Counted from the stretch's first letter, positions 19,509-30,200 are shown. The stretch is DNA of 64,000 nucleotides from Acidobacteriota bacterium (GCA_012729555.1 JAAYCX010000081.1:29687-93686); one strand, 5' to 3'. Numbers and translations: made by a program. The notes: generated by a model from the sequence alone, not told the origin.

Positions 19509-20111
19509 TTAAGTGTCGCTCCGTCCCACCCTGACCTGCGCCGGGCGCACCAGCTGATCTCCCATCGCGTACCCGGTCTGCAGCTCCTCGAGGACCACCC
19601 CGTCGCGGGCCGCGTCCGTGACCGGGATGGTGCCGACCGCCTGCGCCGAGTTCGGGTCGAAGGGGAGCCCGAGGGAGGGGACGGGGGTGACGCCGATCGA
19701 CTGGAGCTTCGACCGGAACAGGTCGGCCGTCAGCCGGACCCCTTCCAGGAGATGTTCCACCGAGTCCGCCCTGGCGGCGGCTTCCATCGCCCGCTCCAGG
19801 TTGTCCAGGACCTCGAGAAAGGGGAGGACGAGCTTTCCCTTTTCCAGTTCCAGCTTCCGATCGAAGTCCTCCCGGAGGCGGGCCCGGGTGCGGGCCAGCT
19901 CCCCGTCGACCTGTTCCGTTTTCTCCCGGAACCGCTTTTCCATTTCCTCCATCCGCCCCCGGAGTTCCTCGACGTAGGAGGGATAGCGGGGCTTGGGCTC
20001 CACCGGCGCGGCCTTGTCGATAACGTCCAGATTCAAGAATTTCCTCCTGTCGACAACCTGAAACTCCCCGGGGGCCGGATCCGGCTCCCGCCCGTTTTCC
20101 CGATCGCTCAT
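19509..20111 (-). CDS. grpE: GrpE nucleotide exchange factor
   Basis: A 200-residue cochaperone that releases ADP from DnaK. The long N-terminal coiled coil (about residues 45-100) is followed by the conserved FLEVLDNLERAMEAA and the C-terminal beta domain, with PFDPNSAQAVGTIPV and GYAMGDQLVRPAQVRVG. It follows clpB by about 90 bases, with a strong inverted repeat between them, and precedes nuoF by about 65 bases. A chaperone pair clpB-grpE suggests a stress-related unit; dnaK and dnaJ are not in the window. Confidence 0.95.
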   Translation of the reverse strand: MSDRENGREPDPAPGEFQVVDRRKFLNLDVIDKAAPVEPKPRYPSYVEELRGRMEEMEKRFREKTEQVDGELARTRARLREDFDRKLELEKGKLVLPFLEVLDNLERAMEAAARADSVEHLLEGVRLTADLFRSKLQSIGVTPVPSLGLPFDPNSAQAVGTIPVTDAARDGVVLEELQTGYAMGDQLVRPAQVRVGRSDT

Positions 20112-20146
20112 TTTCGGTCCCGTGCCTCCCTGAAGGGTCGCCGCCT

Positions 20147-20183
20147 CCGGCGGCCGAACCCAATTTAGGGGTTCGGCCGCCGG
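20147..20183. repeat. Perfect 15-bp inverted repeat between clpB and grpE
   Basis: CCGGCGGCCGAACCC (20147-20161) is repeated in inverted form at 20169-20183, separated by a 7-base loop. All 15 pairs match. There is no T-tract on either side, so it is not a standard intrinsic terminator. On the minus strand it lies in the mRNA between clpB and grpE and could form a very stable stem that adjusts the relative amounts of the two. Confidence 0.7.
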
Positions 20184-20200
20184 ACGTCAACCTCGCGGCT

Positions 20201-22777
20201 TCATTTACCGAAGACCAGTTCGCCCGAGGCCGCGTCGACATCGAGCCGCACGGCGTCCCCCGGGACGATTTCTCCCTCCAGCAGCATCAGCGCCAGGCGG
20301 TCCTGGATTTTTTTCTGGATCAGGCGCTTGAGCGGCCGGGCACCGTACACCGGGTCGTACCCCTCGCGCGCCAGCTCCCCGATCGCCTCCGGGGTCACCG
20401 TCAGGGTGAGGTCCTTCTGCTCGAGCAGCCGGCCCAACTGCGCGATCTGCAGCCCGACGATCCCGCGGATCAGCTCCCGGTCGAGGCGGCGGAACACGAT
20501 GATGTCGTCGATCCGGTTGAGGAACTCGGGCCGGAACGTGCTCCTCAGCGCCTCGAGCAGCTGCGGCGTCGAGGCGTCCAGGTCCCCTTCGGCCTCGCTG
20601 ATCGCGTGGCTCCCGATGTTGGAGGTCATGATGATGACGGTGTTCTTGAAATCCACCGTCCTCCCCTTGCCGTCCGTCAGCCTCCCGTCGTCCAGGATCT
20701 GCAGGAGGATGTTGAACACGTCCGGGTGGGCCTTCTCGATCTCGTCGAACAGGATCACCGCGTAGGGCCTGCGGCGGATCGATTCGGTCAGGTAGCCCCC
20801 CTCTTCGTATCCCACGTACCCCGGGGGGGCGCCGATCAACCGGGCCACCGAGTGCTTTTCCATGTATTCCGACATGTCGATGCGGACCATGGCCCGCTCG
20901 TCGTCGAAGAGAAACTCGGCGAGCGCGCGCCCGAGCTCGGTTTTCCCCACCCCCGTGGGGCCGAGAAAGATGAAGGACCCCATGGGACGCCGGGCGTCCT
21001 GCAGTCCCGCCCTCGCCCGGCGGATGGCGTTGGACACCGCCTCGAGCGCCGGGTCCTGCCCGAGGACCCGCTCCCGCAACCGGTCCTCCATGTGGACCAG
21101 TTTCTGGATTTCCCCTTCCAGCATCCGGCTGACGGGGATCCCCGTCCACTTGGCTACCACCTCGGCGATATCCTCCTCGTCCACCTCCTCCTTCAGGAAC
21201 TTCCTTTCCGACTGGAGTTCGGCCAGCTTGGCGTTTTCCTCCTCCAGCCGCGACTGGAGCTGGACCAGCGTCCCGTAGCGCAGCTCGGCCGCGCGCCCGA
21301 GGTCCCCCGCCCTTTCGGCGTTCTGCTCCTCCGCCCTGACCCCCTCGATCTTCTCCTTGATCGAGCGGATCGAGCCGATGATGTCGCGTTCCCGGTGCCA
21401 GTGCAGCTTCATCCCCGAGCTCTTTTCCCGCAGCTGGGCGAGTTCGGCGGTCAGGGCGTCCAGCCGCTCGCGCGACGACCTGTCGGTTTCCTTCGCAAGG
21501 GCCTGGCGTTCGATTTCGAGCTGGGTGATGCGGCGCTCCACCTCGTCGATCTCGACCGGCATGCTGTCGATCTCGATCCGCAGGCGCGAGGCCGCCTCGT
21601 CGACCAGGTCCACCGCCTTGTCGGGGAGGAAGCGGTCGGCGATGTAGCGCTGCGACAGCGACGCGGCGGCCACCAGCGCGGAGTCGGTGATCCGGACCCC
21701 GTGGTGCACCTCGTACTTTTCCTTGATCCCCCGGAGGATGGCGAGGGTGTCCTCGACCGAGGGCTCTCCCACGTAGACGGGCTGGAACCTGCGCTCGAGC
21801 GCCGCGTCCTTCTCGATGTACTTCTTGTACTCGTTGAGGGTGGTGGCGCCGATGCAGCGCAGCTCCCCCCGGGCCAGGGCGGGCTTGAGCATGTTGGAGG
21901 CGTCGATCGCCCCTTCGGCCGAACCCGCGCCCACCAGGGTGTGGAGCTCGTCGATGAAGAGGACCACGCTCCCGGCCGCTTCCTCGATTTCGCGCAGGAC
22001 CGCTTTGAGCCGGTCCTCGAATTCGCCCCGGTACTTGGCGCCGGCCAGCATCCCCCCGAGGTCGAGGGCCACCATCCGCTTTTTCCTGAGGGTTTCCGGG
22101 ACGTCCCCCGCGACGATCCGCTGGGCCAGCCCCTCCACGATGGCCGTCTTGCCCACGCCGGGCTCCCCGATCAGCACGGGGTTGTTTTTCGTGCGGCGCG
22201 ACAGGACCTGGACCACGCGGCGGATCTCGTCGTCCCGCCCGATCACGGGATCCATCTTTCCCCGGCGCGCGAGTTCGGTCAGGTCGCGCGCGTAGCGCTT
22301 GAGGGCCTGGTATTTGTCCTCCGCGTTGGGATCGGTCACCCGCTGGCTGCCGCGGATGGAGGCCAGCACCTTGAGCAGGTCGGCCTTTCCCGCCCCCCGC
22401 GACCTCAGGATTTTCCCGGCGAACCCGTCTCCCGCCGCCAGGGCCAGCAGGAGGTGCTCGGTCGAGACGTACTCGTCCTTGAACTGGTCGGCCTCCGCGG
22501 CCGCCTCCCGCATCAGCGCCTCCATCTTGGGGGAGAGGGCGGGTTGGGTGCCCTGCACCCTGGGGAGGGTGGAGAAGTGCCCCTCGAGTTCCTTCCGGAT
22601 GGAGTCGGCGGACACCCCCAGCTTCTGCAAAAGCGGCGCCACCAGCCCGTCTTCCTGCCCGATCAGCGCATCCAGGAGATGTTCCGGCGCGAGCTCGGCG
22701 CTGCCGAGCGACTCCGCCTTCCGCTCGGCCGACTGCAACGCTTCCTGTGCCTTGAAAGTCAATTTGTCCAGCCGCAT
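20201..22777 (-). CDS. clpB: ATP-dependent chaperone ClpB (Hsp100 disaggregase)
   Basis: An 858-residue disaggregase working with DnaK/GrpE to free aggregated proteins. The N domain carries the Clp repeats ([17 protein letters not shown]). Two AAA+ modules follow, with Walker A motifs [10 protein letters not shown] and [10 protein letters not shown], Walker B segments [15 protein letters not shown] and [13 protein letters not shown], and a long coiled-coil middle domain between them that distinguishes ClpB from ClpA/ClpC. The length is normal for the family. A strong sigma70-like promoter lies at 22884-22912, giving a leader of roughly 100 bases. Confidence 0.97.
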   Translation of the reverse strand: MRLDKLTFKAQEALQSAERKAESLGSAELAPEHLLDALIGQEDGLVAPLLQKLGVSADSIRKELEGHFSTLPRVQGTQPALSPKMEALMREAAAEADQFKDEYVSTEHLLLALAAGDGFAGKILRSRGAGKADLLKVLASIRGSQRVTDPNAEDKYQALKRYARDLTELARRGKMDPVIGRDDEIRRVVQVLSRRTKNNPVLIGEPGVGKTAIVEGLAQRIVAGDVPETLRKKRMVALDLGGMLAGAKYRGEFEDRLKAVLREIEEAAGSVVLFIDELHTLVGAGSAEGAIDASNMLKPALARGELRCIGATTLNEYKKYIEKDAALERRFQPVYVGEPSVEDTLAILRGIKEKYEVHHGVRITDSALVAAASLSQRYIADRFLPDKAVDLVDEAASRLRIEIDSMPVEIDEVERRITQLEIERQALAKETDRSSRERLDALTAELAQLREKSSGMKLHWHRERDIIGSIRSIKEKIEGVRAEEQNAERAGDLGRAAELRYGTLVQLQSRLEEENAKLAELQSERKFLKEEVDEEDIAEVVAKWTGIPVSRMLEGEIQKLVHMEDRLRERVLGQDPALEAVSNAIRRARAGLQDARRPMGSFIFLGPTGVGKTELGRALAEFLFDDERAMVRIDMSEYMEKHSVARLIGAPPGYVGYEEGGYLTESIRRRPYAVILFDEIEKAHPDVFNILLQILDDGRLTDGKGRTVDFKNTVIIMTSNIGSHAISEAEGDLDASTPQLLEALRSTFRPEFLNRIDDIIVFRRLDRELIRGIVGLQIAQLGRLLEQKDLTLTVTPEAIGELAREGYDPVYGARPLKRLIQKKIQDRLALMLLEGEIVPGDAVRLDVDAASGELVFGK

Positions 22778-22883
22778 TTTCCCTGTGACCTCGATATCGT
22801 GTTATTAGGATATTGGAACGGCGCACCCCTCTCTTTCCTCCGCGCACCCTCCCGCCCGCGTTCCCCCTCCTTAGTCCGCCCAT

Positions 22884-22912
22884 TACATAAGATGTGAGTG
22901 CCTCCTTGTCAA
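22884..22912 (-). promoter_or_regulatory. Sigma70-type promoter for clpB
   Basis: Read on the minus strand, a perfect -35 TTGACA (22912-22907) is followed after 17 bases by TATGTA (22889-22884). It is the best promoter match in the window and directs transcription toward clpB. It looks like the housekeeping type rather than a sigma32 heat-shock type; no CIRCE-like inverted repeat was seen next to it. Confidence 0.7.
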
Positions 22913-22999
22913 ATCGGCGTCTTTCCTCTCCACCGGCGGCGCCCCGGGGCCCCCCGGGCGGCGCGGTTCTTTCGGCCGCCCCCGGACCCCGATCTATGA

Positions 23000-23005
23000 T
23001 ATAAT
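23000..23005 (+). promoter_or_regulatory. -10 box of the ileS promoter
   Basis: A perfect TATAAT at 23000-23005 lies 28 bases before the GTG start of ileS, after a TGA that gives a partly extended -10. No convincing -35 is seen in the GC-rich sequence upstream. Confidence 0.5.
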
Positions 23006-23033
23006 CCGACCTTTTTTCAGGAGAGGCGCGGCT

Positions 23034-25853
23034 GTGACCCTAGAGATCAAGAACACCCTGAACCTTCCGAAGACTTCCTTCGGCATGAAAGCGAACCTTC
23101 CCCTGCGGGAACCGGAAATGATCCGGCACTGGGACGAGACGGACGTCTACGGGAAGATCCGCAAGGCCCGCGCCGGCTCCCCCGGGTTCGTCCTCCATGA
23201 CGGGCCCCCCTATGCCAACGGGGCCATCCACATGGGGCACGCGTTCAACAAGATCCTCAAGGACATCATCGTCAAGTCGCGGACGATGATGGGGTTCGAC
23301 GCCCCCTACGTCCCCGGCTGGGACTGCCACGGGCTGCCGATCGAGATCAAGGTGGAGGAGCAGCTGGGGCGGCGCAAGGAAGGGCTCGACCGGCTGGCGA
23401 TCCGCAGGGAGTGCCGCAGGTACGCGGAGACATTCATCGACATCCAGCGGCAGGGGTTCAAGCGGCTGGAGGTGTTCGGCGAGTGGGACGACCCCTACCT
23501 GACCATGAGCCACCGCTACGAGGCGGAGATCGCGCGGGCGTTCGGCCGCTGCGTCGACAAGGGGCTGGTCTACAAGGGACTGAAGCCGGTGCACTGGTGC
23601 CCCTCCTGCCAGACGGCCCTGGCGGAGGCGGAGGTGGAATACGAGGACCATACCAGCCCGTCGGTCTATGTCGCCTTCCCGGTGGAGTCGGACCTGTCCG
23701 ACCTGGACCCCGCCCTCGGCGGCAGGGACTGGGCGGTGGTCATATGGACCACCACCCCCTGGACCCTCCCCGCAAACCTGGCCATCGCCTTCCACCCCGA
23801 GTACGACTACTCCGCGGTGAGGGCGGGGGAGCGGGGCTACATCGTTGCGACCGAACTGCTCGGGGCGGTCGCCGCGAAGTGCGGCTGGGGGGAGCCCCTG
23901 GAAGTGGCCCGCTTCAAGGGGAAGGTCCTGGACCGGCGCAGGGCGCGGCACCCCTTCATCGACCGCGAGTCGCTCCTGGTGCTGGCCGATTACGTGACGC
24001 TGGACGCCGGCACCGGCTGCGTGCATACCGCCCCGGGGCACGGGTCGGACGACTACGTCACCGGCAGGAACTACCGGCTGGAGACCCTCTGCCCGGTGGA
24101 CGACCGCGGTTGTTTTCTCCAGGGCGTGGAGCATTTCGGCGGGCGGCCGGTCTTCGAGGCCAACCGCGCGATCGTCGAATTCATGCGCGGGACGGGATCG
24201 CTGCTCCATGGCGAGGATTTTCAGCATTCCTACCCCCACTGCTGGCGCTGCCACCAACCCATCATCTTCCGCGCCACGCCGCAGTGGTTCATCGCGATGG
24301 ACGGGGGGGGGCTCCGGGACGCCGCGCTCGCAGCGATCGGGGGCGTGCGCTGGATCCCCTCGTGGGGGGAGGAGCGGATCCGCAACATGGTGGGGGAGCG
24401 GCCCGACTGGTGCATCTCGCGCCAGCGCGCCTGGGGGGTGCCCATCATCGCCTTCTACTGCCGGGGATGCGGCGAGGTCCTGCTCGACGGGAAGGTCGTC
24501 GATCATGTCGCCGGTCTCTTCGACCGCGAGGGGGCGGACGCCTGGTACGCGCACGCGCCCGAGGAGTTGCTCCCCGCGGGGACGGCGTGCCCCCGCTGCG
24601 GCGGCCGCGATTTCCGCCGGGAATTCGACATCCTGGACGTCTGGTTCGACTCCGGCAGCAGCCACCTGGCCACGCTCGGCGCGCGCCCCGACATGCCCTG
24701 GCCCTCGGATCTCTACATCGAGGGGGGGGACCAGTACCGCGGGTGGTTCCAGAGTTCGCTCCTGATCGCCGTGGCGCTCAGGGGCCGGGCGCCCTACCGC
24801 GCGGCCATCACCCACGGGTGGACGCTCGACGAGAAGGGGCGGACGATGTCCAAGTCGAAGGGGATCGGGGTCGACCCCAACGACCTGGTCAAGGAGCGCG
24901 GGGCGGAGATCGTGCGCCTGCTGGTCAGTTCGGTCAACTACGTGGAGGACGTGCGCATTTTCGACGAGCTGCTCGACCGGCTGGGGGACTCCTACCGGAA
25001 GATCCGCAACACCTGCCGCTTCATGCTGGGCAACCTCGGCAACCAGCCCGATCCCGCGCACCCGCGTTTCGACCCCGAAACGGACAGCGTGCCCTTCGAC
25101 CGCATGCTCGAAATCGACCGCTGGGCCCTGGTGTGCACCGGGCGGCTCGTCCGCAGGTGCCTCAGGGGCTACGAGGAGTACCAGCTCCACCAGGTCTACG
25201 GCGCCCTGTACCACTTCTGCACCGTGGACATGTCCGCCTTCTACCTCGACATCCTGAAGGACCGGCTCTACACGGCGCCCACCCATTCCGCGGAGCGCCG
25301 GTCGGCGCAGACGGCGCTGTGGCGCATCCTCGACGCCTTTACCCGCCTCATCGCCCCCATCCTCTCCTTCACGAGCGAGGAGGTCTACGCGGCGATGCAC
25401 GAGGGGCTCCCCCCCGCGGCCCGCGCTGAATCGGTGCACCTGACCCTCTTCCCCGAAATCGAGGAGCGCGAGGGGGAGGAGGCGCTGCTGGGGGAGTGGG
25501 ACCGCCTCCGCGCGGTCCGGGAATCGGTCCTGAAAGCGCTCGAGGAGGCGCGCCAGGGGGGCCTCATAGGGAATGCGCTCGAGGCCGCGGTGGTGATCGG
25601 GGCGGCCGGGGATACGGCCGCCCTGCTCGAGCGCCACCGCGGGGAGCTGCCCGCGCTCTTCATCGTTTCCCAGGTGGAATTCGCGGCGGACGAGGCCGCC
25701 GGGGACGGGGTGCGGATCGAGATCAGGAAGGCGGAAGGGAACAAGTGCGAGCGCTGCTGGAACTACTCGAAGACGGTGGGGGCCGATCCGGCCTTCCCCG
25801 CCCTCTGCGGCCGCTGCGTCCCCGCCGTCGTGGAGATGACGCGATGCCGGTAG
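23034..25853 (+). CDS. ileS: Isoleucyl-tRNA synthetase
   Basis: A 939-residue class I synthetase charging tRNA-Ile. The HIGH-type motif is HMGH at residues 66-69 and the KMSKS-type motif is [26 protein letters not shown] belongs to the editing domain, and the C-terminal zinc knuckle is [12 protein letters not shown]...CGRC. The start is GTG with an AGGAGAGG site eight bases upstream. It is followed by lspA, the same order as in many Gram-negatives. The C-terminal zinc finger places it in the common bacterial IleS type. Confidence 0.97.
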   Translation: MTLEIKNTLNLPKTSFGMKANLPLREPEMIRHWDETDVYGKIRKARAGSPGFVLHDGPPYANGAIHMGHAFNKILKDIIVKSRTMMGFDAPYVPGWDCHGLPIEIKVEEQLGRRKEGLDRLAIRRECRRYAETFIDIQRQGFKRLEVFGEWDDPYLTMSHRYEAEIARAFGRCVDKGLVYKGLKPVHWCPSCQTALAEAEVEYEDHTSPSVYVAFPVESDLSDLDPALGGRDWAVVIWTTTPWTLPANLAIAFHPEYDYSAVRAGERGYIVATELLGAVAAKCGWGEPLEVARFKGKVLDRRRARHPFIDRESLLVLADYVTLDAGTGCVHTAPGHGSDDYVTGRNYRLETLCPVDDRGCFLQGVEHFGGRPVFEANRAIVEFMRGTGSLLHGEDFQHSYPHCWRCHQPIIFRATPQWFIAMDGGGLRDAALAAIGGVRWIPSWGEERIRNMVGERPDWCISRQRAWGVPIIAFYCRGCGEVLLDGKVVDHVAGLFDREGADAWYAHAPEELLPAGTACPRCGGRDFRREFDILDVWFDSGSSHLATLGARPDMPWPSDLYIEGGDQYRGWFQSSLLIAVALRGRAPYRAAITHGWTLDEKGRTMSKSKGIGVDPNDLVKERGAEIVRLLVSSVNYVEDVRIFDELLDRLGDSYRKIRNTCRFMLGNLGNQPDPAHPRFDPETDSVPFDRMLEIDRWALVCTGRLVRRCLRGYEEYQLHQVYGALYHFCTVDMSAFYLDILKDRLYTAPTHSAERRSAQTALWRILDAFTRLIAPILSFTSEEVYAAMHEGLPPAARAESVHLTLFPEIEEREGEEALLGEWDRLRAVRESVLKALEEARQGGLIGNALEAAVVIGAAGDTAALLERHRGELPALFIVSQVEFAADEAAGDGVRIEIRKAEGNKCERCWNYSKTVGADPAFPALCGRCVPAVVEMTRCR

Positions 25854-25899
25854 GGAGAGGGGGAGGGGGGGCGCCCCGGCCGGGTCCGGGCCCGCGGAG

Positions 25900-26409
25900 A
25901 TGAAGACGAGATGCTGCCTGATCGCCCTGGGAATCCTGGGCCTCGACCAGCTGACCAAGTGGCTGGCCGTGAGGGAGTTGGCGGGGGGGCGGGGCGTGGA
26001 ACTCATCCCCGGCTACCTCGGCCTCTCCTACGTCGAGAACACCGGCGTGGCCTTCGGGCTCTTCGACGGAGTGGCCTCGCCCTGGAAGCCCTGGATCCTG
26101 GGGGGGCTGGCGCTGGTGGCCGTCGCCGTGATCCTCCTTTACGGCCTTTACGCCCCGAAGGAACGGAGGCTGCTGCACCTGGCGCTGGCGGTGACCCTGG
26201 GGGGGGTCGCCGGCAACCTGGTCGACCGCGTGGCGCGGGGGTTCGTCGTCGATTTCGTCGAGTTCCACATCCGCCAGTCCTTCTACTGGCCGAATTTCAA
26301 CGTCGCGGATTCCGCCATCACGGTCGGAGTCGTCCTGCTCCTTTTCGATTCCCTCAGGAACCCGGCCGCGGGGAAACCGTCCGGACCCCCGCGCGGAGGC
26401 GAGCGATGA
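25900..26409 (+). CDS. lspA: Lipoprotein signal peptidase (signal peptidase II)
   Basis: A 169-residue inner-membrane aspartic protease that removes signal peptides from prolipoproteins. It has four hydrophobic helices, and the catalytic Asp residues sit in GNLVDRVARGFVVDFVEFH and FNVADSAITVG. NTGVAFGLF is another conserved loop. It sits 46 bases after ileS and its stop overlaps the lolA start by four bases, so signal processing and lipoprotein carriage are coupled in one transcript. Confidence 0.95.
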   Translation: MKTRCCLIALGILGLDQLTKWLAVRELAGGRGVELIPGYLGLSYVENTGVAFGLFDGVASPWKPWILGGLALVAVAVILLYGLYAPKERRLLHLALAVTLGGVAGNLVDRVARGFVVDFVEFHIRQSFYWPNFNVADSAITVGVVLLLFDSLRNPAAGKPSGPPRGGER

Positions 26410-27104
26410 CGGCGGGAGGGTGCGGCGCGTGGACGCTCGGCGGGCGCTCCCTCGGGGCCCTCGCCCTGATTTTTGCCGCCCTGGGGGTGGTTGCGGCCCC
26501 CGCGGAGGATCCCGCCGCGCTCCTGGCCGGGCTCGAAAAGCGCTACGCGGCGGTGGAGACCGCCGCCGGGAATTTCGTGCAGACCTACCGGGCGCCCGGG
26601 GTGGAGCAGACCGAGTCGGGGGTTTTCTGGCTGAAACGGCCGGGGCTGATGAGGTGGGAATACCGGGAGCCGGAGGAGAAGCTGTTCGTGGCCGACGGGA
26701 AGGAGAGCTTCCTCTACGTCCCCTCCGAGCGCCAGGTCACCGTGCAGCCCCTCACGCCCGAAGATTTCGAGGGGACGCCGCTGGGACTGCTGCTGGGGGC
26801 GAAGCACTTCTCCCGCGGTTACGAGGCTTCGGCCGACGGGGGGACGCCGCGGCTCGAGGGCACGGTCCTGCTGCGCCTTCTGCCGCGGCGGCCCGATTCC
26901 GGCTACGACTACCTGGTGCTGGAACTGGACCGGGACACCTCGGATATCCGGAGGATCGTCATCAGGGAGCATATCGGGAACACCTCGGAGTTCCTCTTTT
27001 CAGACGTTTCCACGAATGTCCGCGTGCCGGCCGGCAGGTTCCGCTTCACCCCCCCGCGGGGGGTCGAGGTGCTGCGTCTCGGCGACAACGATCGGATCGA
27101 GTGA
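26406..27104 (+). CDS. lolA: Outer membrane lipoprotein carrier LolA
   Basis: A 232-residue secreted protein. The N-terminus is a signal peptide (basic start, hydrophobic core LGALALIFAALGVVA, small residues at the cleavage region), then the LolA fold with NFVQTYRAPG, FWLKRPGLMRWEYREPEEKLFVADG and FLYVPSERQVTVQPL. It carries lipoproteins across the periplasm to the outer membrane. The start overlaps lspA by four bases. Its presence supports a diderm envelope. LolB is not in the window. Confidence 0.9.
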   Translation: MTAGGCGAWTLGGRSLGALALIFAALGVVAAPAEDPAALLAGLEKRYAAVETAAGNFVQTYRAPGVEQTESGVFWLKRPGLMRWEYREPEEKLFVADGKESFLYVPSERQVTVQPLTPEDFEGTPLGLLLGAKHFSRGYEASADGGTPRLEGTVLLRLLPRRPDSGYDYLVLELDRDTSDIRRIVIREHIGNTSEFLFSDVSTNVRVPAGRFRFTPPRGVEVLRLGDNDRIE

Positions 27105-27105
27105 G

Positions 27106-27915
27106 ATGATGATGGACGACATGGAGACGTTCGTACGGGTGGGGACCGAGTGCGCCCTGGAGGCGGGGAAACTGCTGCACGAACGGTACCGCACGGGGTT
27201 TGCCGTCGCCAACAAGGGGGCCATCGACCTGGTGACGGAGGTCGACCTGGAGGCCGAGGAGCGGATCGTCGCGCGCCTCCTCGGGGAGTTTCCGGATCAC
27301 TCGGTCCTGGCGGAGGAGCGGCACAGCCGCGCGACTCCGGGGCCCGTCTGCTGGGTGATCGACCCGCTCGACGGCACCACCAATTACGCCCACGGCTACC
27401 CCGATTTCTCCGTCTCGATCGCGCTCCAGATCGAGGGGGTGGTGGAGTGGGGGGCCGTGTACAACCCGCTGCGGGAGGAGCTGTTCCTCGCTCGCCGTGG
27501 GGGCGGCGCCTTCTCGAACGGCGCCCGGCTCGCCGTTTCCGGCGTGCAGAGCCTGGACCGGAGCCTCCTGGCCACGGGTTTCCCCTACGACGTCCGGACC
27601 AGCCCCCGGAACAACCTCGCCGATTTCTGCGCTTTCGCCGTGCGCTGCCACGGGATCCGCCGAAGCGGTTCGGCCGCGCTCGATCTCTGCCACGTGGCCG
27701 CGGGGCGCCTGGACGGTTTCTGGGAACTCCATCTCAACCCCTGGGACTGCGCCGCCGGGTACCTGGCGGTCCGGGAGGCGGGGGGGCGGGTGACCCGGTA
27801 CGACGGGGCCGAGGGGGGGATCCGGGACGGCGAGGTCATCGCCTCCAACGGCCGGATCCACGCGGAGATGATGGAGGTGCTGGCGGCGGGCCGGCGGAAA
27901 CAGGAGGGGGTATGA
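27106..27915 (+). CDS. Inositol monophosphatase family protein
   Basis: A 269-residue Mg2+-dependent phosphatase. The family sites are visible: AEERHS (Glu of the metal site), CWVIDPLDGTTNYAHGYPDFSVS with the DPLDGTT signature, and the C-terminal WDCAAGYLAVREAGG. Members hydrolyse inositol phosphate, fructose-1,6-bisphosphate or PAP, and the exact substrate is not clear. Three ATGs (27106, 27109, 27112) are in frame and close; the first is reported. It starts right after the lolA stop and overlaps the next gene by four bases. Confidence 0.9.
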   Translation: MMMDDMETFVRVGTECALEAGKLLHERYRTGFAVANKGAIDLVTEVDLEAEERIVARLLGEFPDHSVLAEERHSRATPGPVCWVIDPLDGTTNYAHGYPDFSVSIALQIEGVVEWGAVYNPLREELFLARRGGGAFSNGARLAVSGVQSLDRSLLATGFPYDVRTSPRNNLADFCAFAVRCHGIRRSGSAALDLCHVAAGRLDGFWELHLNPWDCAAGYLAVREAGGRVTRYDGAEGGIRDGEVIASNGRIHAEMMEVLAAGRRKQEGV

Positions 27916-28361
27916 AACTGAGGGACAGGATCAGCGCGGATCTCACGGCCGCGATGAAAGCGAGGGAGGCGGGGCGGCTCGGCGTCCTCCGGATGATGAA
28001 GGCCGCGGTGAAGAACAGGGAAATCGAGCGCCTCCGCGAACTGGAGGACCCCGAGGTCCTGGAGGTGCTCCTTTCCCTGGTCAAGCAGCGCCGGGATTCG
28101 ATCGAGCAGTTCACCCGGGGCGGCCGGCCGGAACTGGCGGCGAAGGAGGCGGCGGAGATCGGGGTGATCGAAACCTACCTCCCCGCGGCCGTCGGCGAAG
28201 GGGAGATGGACGAAACCATCGAAGCCGTCATCGCCGAAACGGGCGCCGCCTCCCCCAGGGACATGGGGAAGGTCATGAAGGGGTGCATGGCGCGTTTCGC
28301 CGGCCGTCCCGTCGACGGGGCCCGGCTCAGCGAGCGGGTGAAGGCCAGGCTCGGCGCCTGA
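27912..28361 (+). CDS. GatB/YqeY domain-containing protein
   Basis: A 149-residue YqeY-type protein, alpha-helical, with the conserved LRMMKAAVKNREIE near the N-terminus and IGVIETYLPAAVGEGEMDETIEAVIAETGA in the middle. The domain resembles the tail domain of amidotransferase subunit GatB and may bind tRNA; the role of stand-alone members is not firmly known. It overlaps the phosphatase gene by four bases (ATGA) and has an AGGAGGGGG site upstream. Confidence 0.9.
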   Translation: MKLRDRISADLTAAMKAREAGRLGVLRMMKAAVKNREIERLRELEDPEVLEVLLSLVKQRRDSIEQFTRGGRPELAAKEAAEIGVIETYLPAAVGEGEMDETIEAVIAETGAASPRDMGKVMKGCMARFAGRPVDGARLSERVKARLGA

Positions 28362-28385
28362 CGGGGCGCGGCCCGGCCGGAAGTG

Positions 28386-28394
28386 TGCTATTTT
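28386..28394 (+). promoter_or_regulatory. Extended -10 for uvrC
   Basis: TGCTATTTT at 28386-28394 is an extended -10 sequence. Transcription starting about seven bases after it would begin at or very near the GTG at 28401, giving a leaderless or near-leaderless mRNA. There is no good -35 and no ribosome binding site for the 28401 GTG. Confidence 0.4.
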
Positions 28395-28400
28395 AATGGC

Positions 28401-30200
28401 GTGCTGCGCCAGAAGCTCGATCATCTGCCGGCGGAACCCGGCGTTTATATCTACCGTAACGACCAGGGGAAGATCCTCTATGTCGGCAAGGCCCGGTCCC
28501 TGCGCCAGAGGGTGCGGTCCTATTTCCAGGAGAGCCGTCCCCACGACCCGAAAACGAGCCGCCTGGTGGCCGAAATCGCCGACCTGGAAACCATCATCAC
28601 CGACAGCGAAGTCGAGGCCCTGATCCTCGAATCCACCCTGGTCCGGAGGCACCAGCCCAAGTACAACATCCACCTGAAGGACGACAAGAGCTTCCCGTAC
28701 CTCAAGCTGACGGTCCAGGAACCCTTCCCCCGCATCTTCATCACCCGCCGGGTGCGCCGGGACGGGGCGCTCTATTTCGGCCCCTTTCTCCCCGCGGGGA
28801 ACGCCCGGCGGACGGTGAAGCTGGTGAACAAGTATTTCCGCCTGCGCACCTGCAACCTGGAGATCGACGGCACCCTCCAGCGCCCCTGCCTGGATTACCA
28901 GATGCAGCGCTGCCTGGGCCCGTGCGTCGCGGGGCTCTGTTCGAAGGAGGCCTACGCGCGCGCGGTGGACGACGTCCGGCTGCTCCTTTCGGGCAGGTCG
29001 GAAGAACTCGTGCGCCTGCTCGAGCGCCGCATGGAAACGGCCGCCGATGAGCTGCGCTACGAAGCGGCGGCCGCGTACCGGGACTGGATCGCCATGGTGC
29101 GGGAGATGTCGGAGCGCCAGAAGATGGCGCTCGAGGGGGAGGAGGACCGCGACTTCTTCGGCTATCACCAGGAAGGGACGCAGGTGGCGCTCGAGGTCTT
29201 CGTCCAGCGCGGGGGAAGGGTGGTCGGGCGGCGGGAGTTTTTCTGGGAGGACGTGATCTCCTTCGACCCGGGGGGATTCCTCTCCGAGGCGCTGCACCAG
29301 TATTACCTGCAGGACAGCTTCATCCCCGGGGAAATCCTCCTCCCCGCGGACGTGGAGGACGCGGAGGTCCTCGAGGACTGGCTGTCGGGGCGCAGGAAGG
29401 GCCGGGTTCATATCCGGTCGCCGCGCCGGGGGCTCAAATCGGAAATGCTCGACCTCGTGATGCGCAACGCCCGGATGGCGTTCGATACCCGCTTCCGCAT
29501 CCTGAAGCCCCGGGGGGAGGAGCTGCTCGAGCCGCTGCGGGAGGCCCTCGGCCTCTCCGCCCTCCCCAGGAGGATCGAGACCTTCGACATCTCCCACGTC
29601 CAGGGATCCGATACGGTCGCCAGCATGGTCCTCTGCTGCAACGGGAAGATGCAGCGCGGCGGCTACCGCAAATTCAAGATCGAGAGCGTGAAGGGGCCGG
29701 ACGACTTCGCCTCCATGCGCGAGGTCATCCACCGGCACTACGGGAACGTGCTCGAGCAGGACGAGGGGGTGCTGCCCTATCTCGTGCTCGTCGACGGGGG
29801 GAGGGGGCAGCTCTCGGCGGCGGTTTCCGCCCTGGCCGAACTGGGGCTCGAAAACCAGGCGGTGGCCGCCATCGCCAAGAGGGAGGAGGAGCTTTTCGTC
29901 AAGGGGAGGGAGGACGCCCCCGTCGTGCTTCCCCCGGAATCCCCGGCCCTGCACCTGATCCAGCTGATGCGGAACGAGGCCCACCGCTTCGCCGTCACCT
30001 ATCACCGCAAGCGGCGGGAGTTGCGTGATTTCGATTCCGAGCTGATGGATGTCCCCGGGATCGGGGAGGTCCGGCGCAAGGTGCTGCTGCGGGCTTTCGG
30101 GAGCCTGGAGCGGGTCAAGCGGGCGGCGTTCGACGAGCTGGCCCCCTACGTGGGCCCCCGGGCCGCCTCCCGGATCCTCGAGCATTTCGCCAGGAAATAA
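28401..30200 (+). CDS. uvrC: Excinuclease ABC subunit C
   Basis: A roughly 599-residue UvrC, which makes the two incisions in nucleotide excision repair. The N-terminal GIY-YIG nuclease reads PGVYIYRNDQGKILYVGKA; the UVR motif and the RNase H-like domain (FDISHVQGSDTVASMV, LVDGGRGQLSAA) follow, with helix-hairpin-helix motifs at the C-terminus (VPGIGEVRRKVLLRAFGS). The GTG at 28401 was chosen because homologues begin with the same LRxKL-type segment; an alternative GTG at 28383 adds six residues. It may be a leaderless transcript. Confidence 0.95.
   Translation: MLRQKLDHLPAEPGVYIYRNDQGKILYVGKARSLRQRVRSYFQESRPHDPKTSRLVAEIADLETIITDSEVEALILESTLVRRHQPKYNIHLKDDKSFPYLKLTVQEPFPRIFITRRVRRDGALYFGPFLPAGNARRTVKLVNKYFRLRTCNLEIDGTLQRPCLDYQMQRCLGPCVAGLCSKEAYARAVDDVRLLLSGRSEELVRLLERRMETAADELRYEAAAAYRDWIAMVREMSERQKMALEGEEDRDFFGYHQEGTQVALEVFVQRGGRVVGRREFFWEDVISFDPGGFLSEALHQYYLQDSFIPGEILLPADVEDAEVLEDWLSGRRKGRVHIRSPRRGLKSEMLDLVMRNARMAFDTRFRILKPRGEELLEPLREALGLSALPRRIETFDISHVQGSDTVASMVLCCNGKMQRGGYRKFKIESVKGPDDFASMREVIHRHYGNVLEQDEGVLPYLVLVDGGRGQLSAAVSALAELGLENQAVAAIAKREEELFVKGREDAPVVLPPESPALHLIQLMRNEAHRFAVTYHRKRRELRDFDSELMDVPGIGEVRRKVLLRAFGSLERVKRAAFDELAPYVGPRAASRILEHFARK

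Noticed and set aside
22930..22965. GC-rich palindrome before ileS as a terminator
   Set aside because: The stem is plausible, but there is no T-tract on either strand and the nearby sequence belongs to the divergent promoter region.
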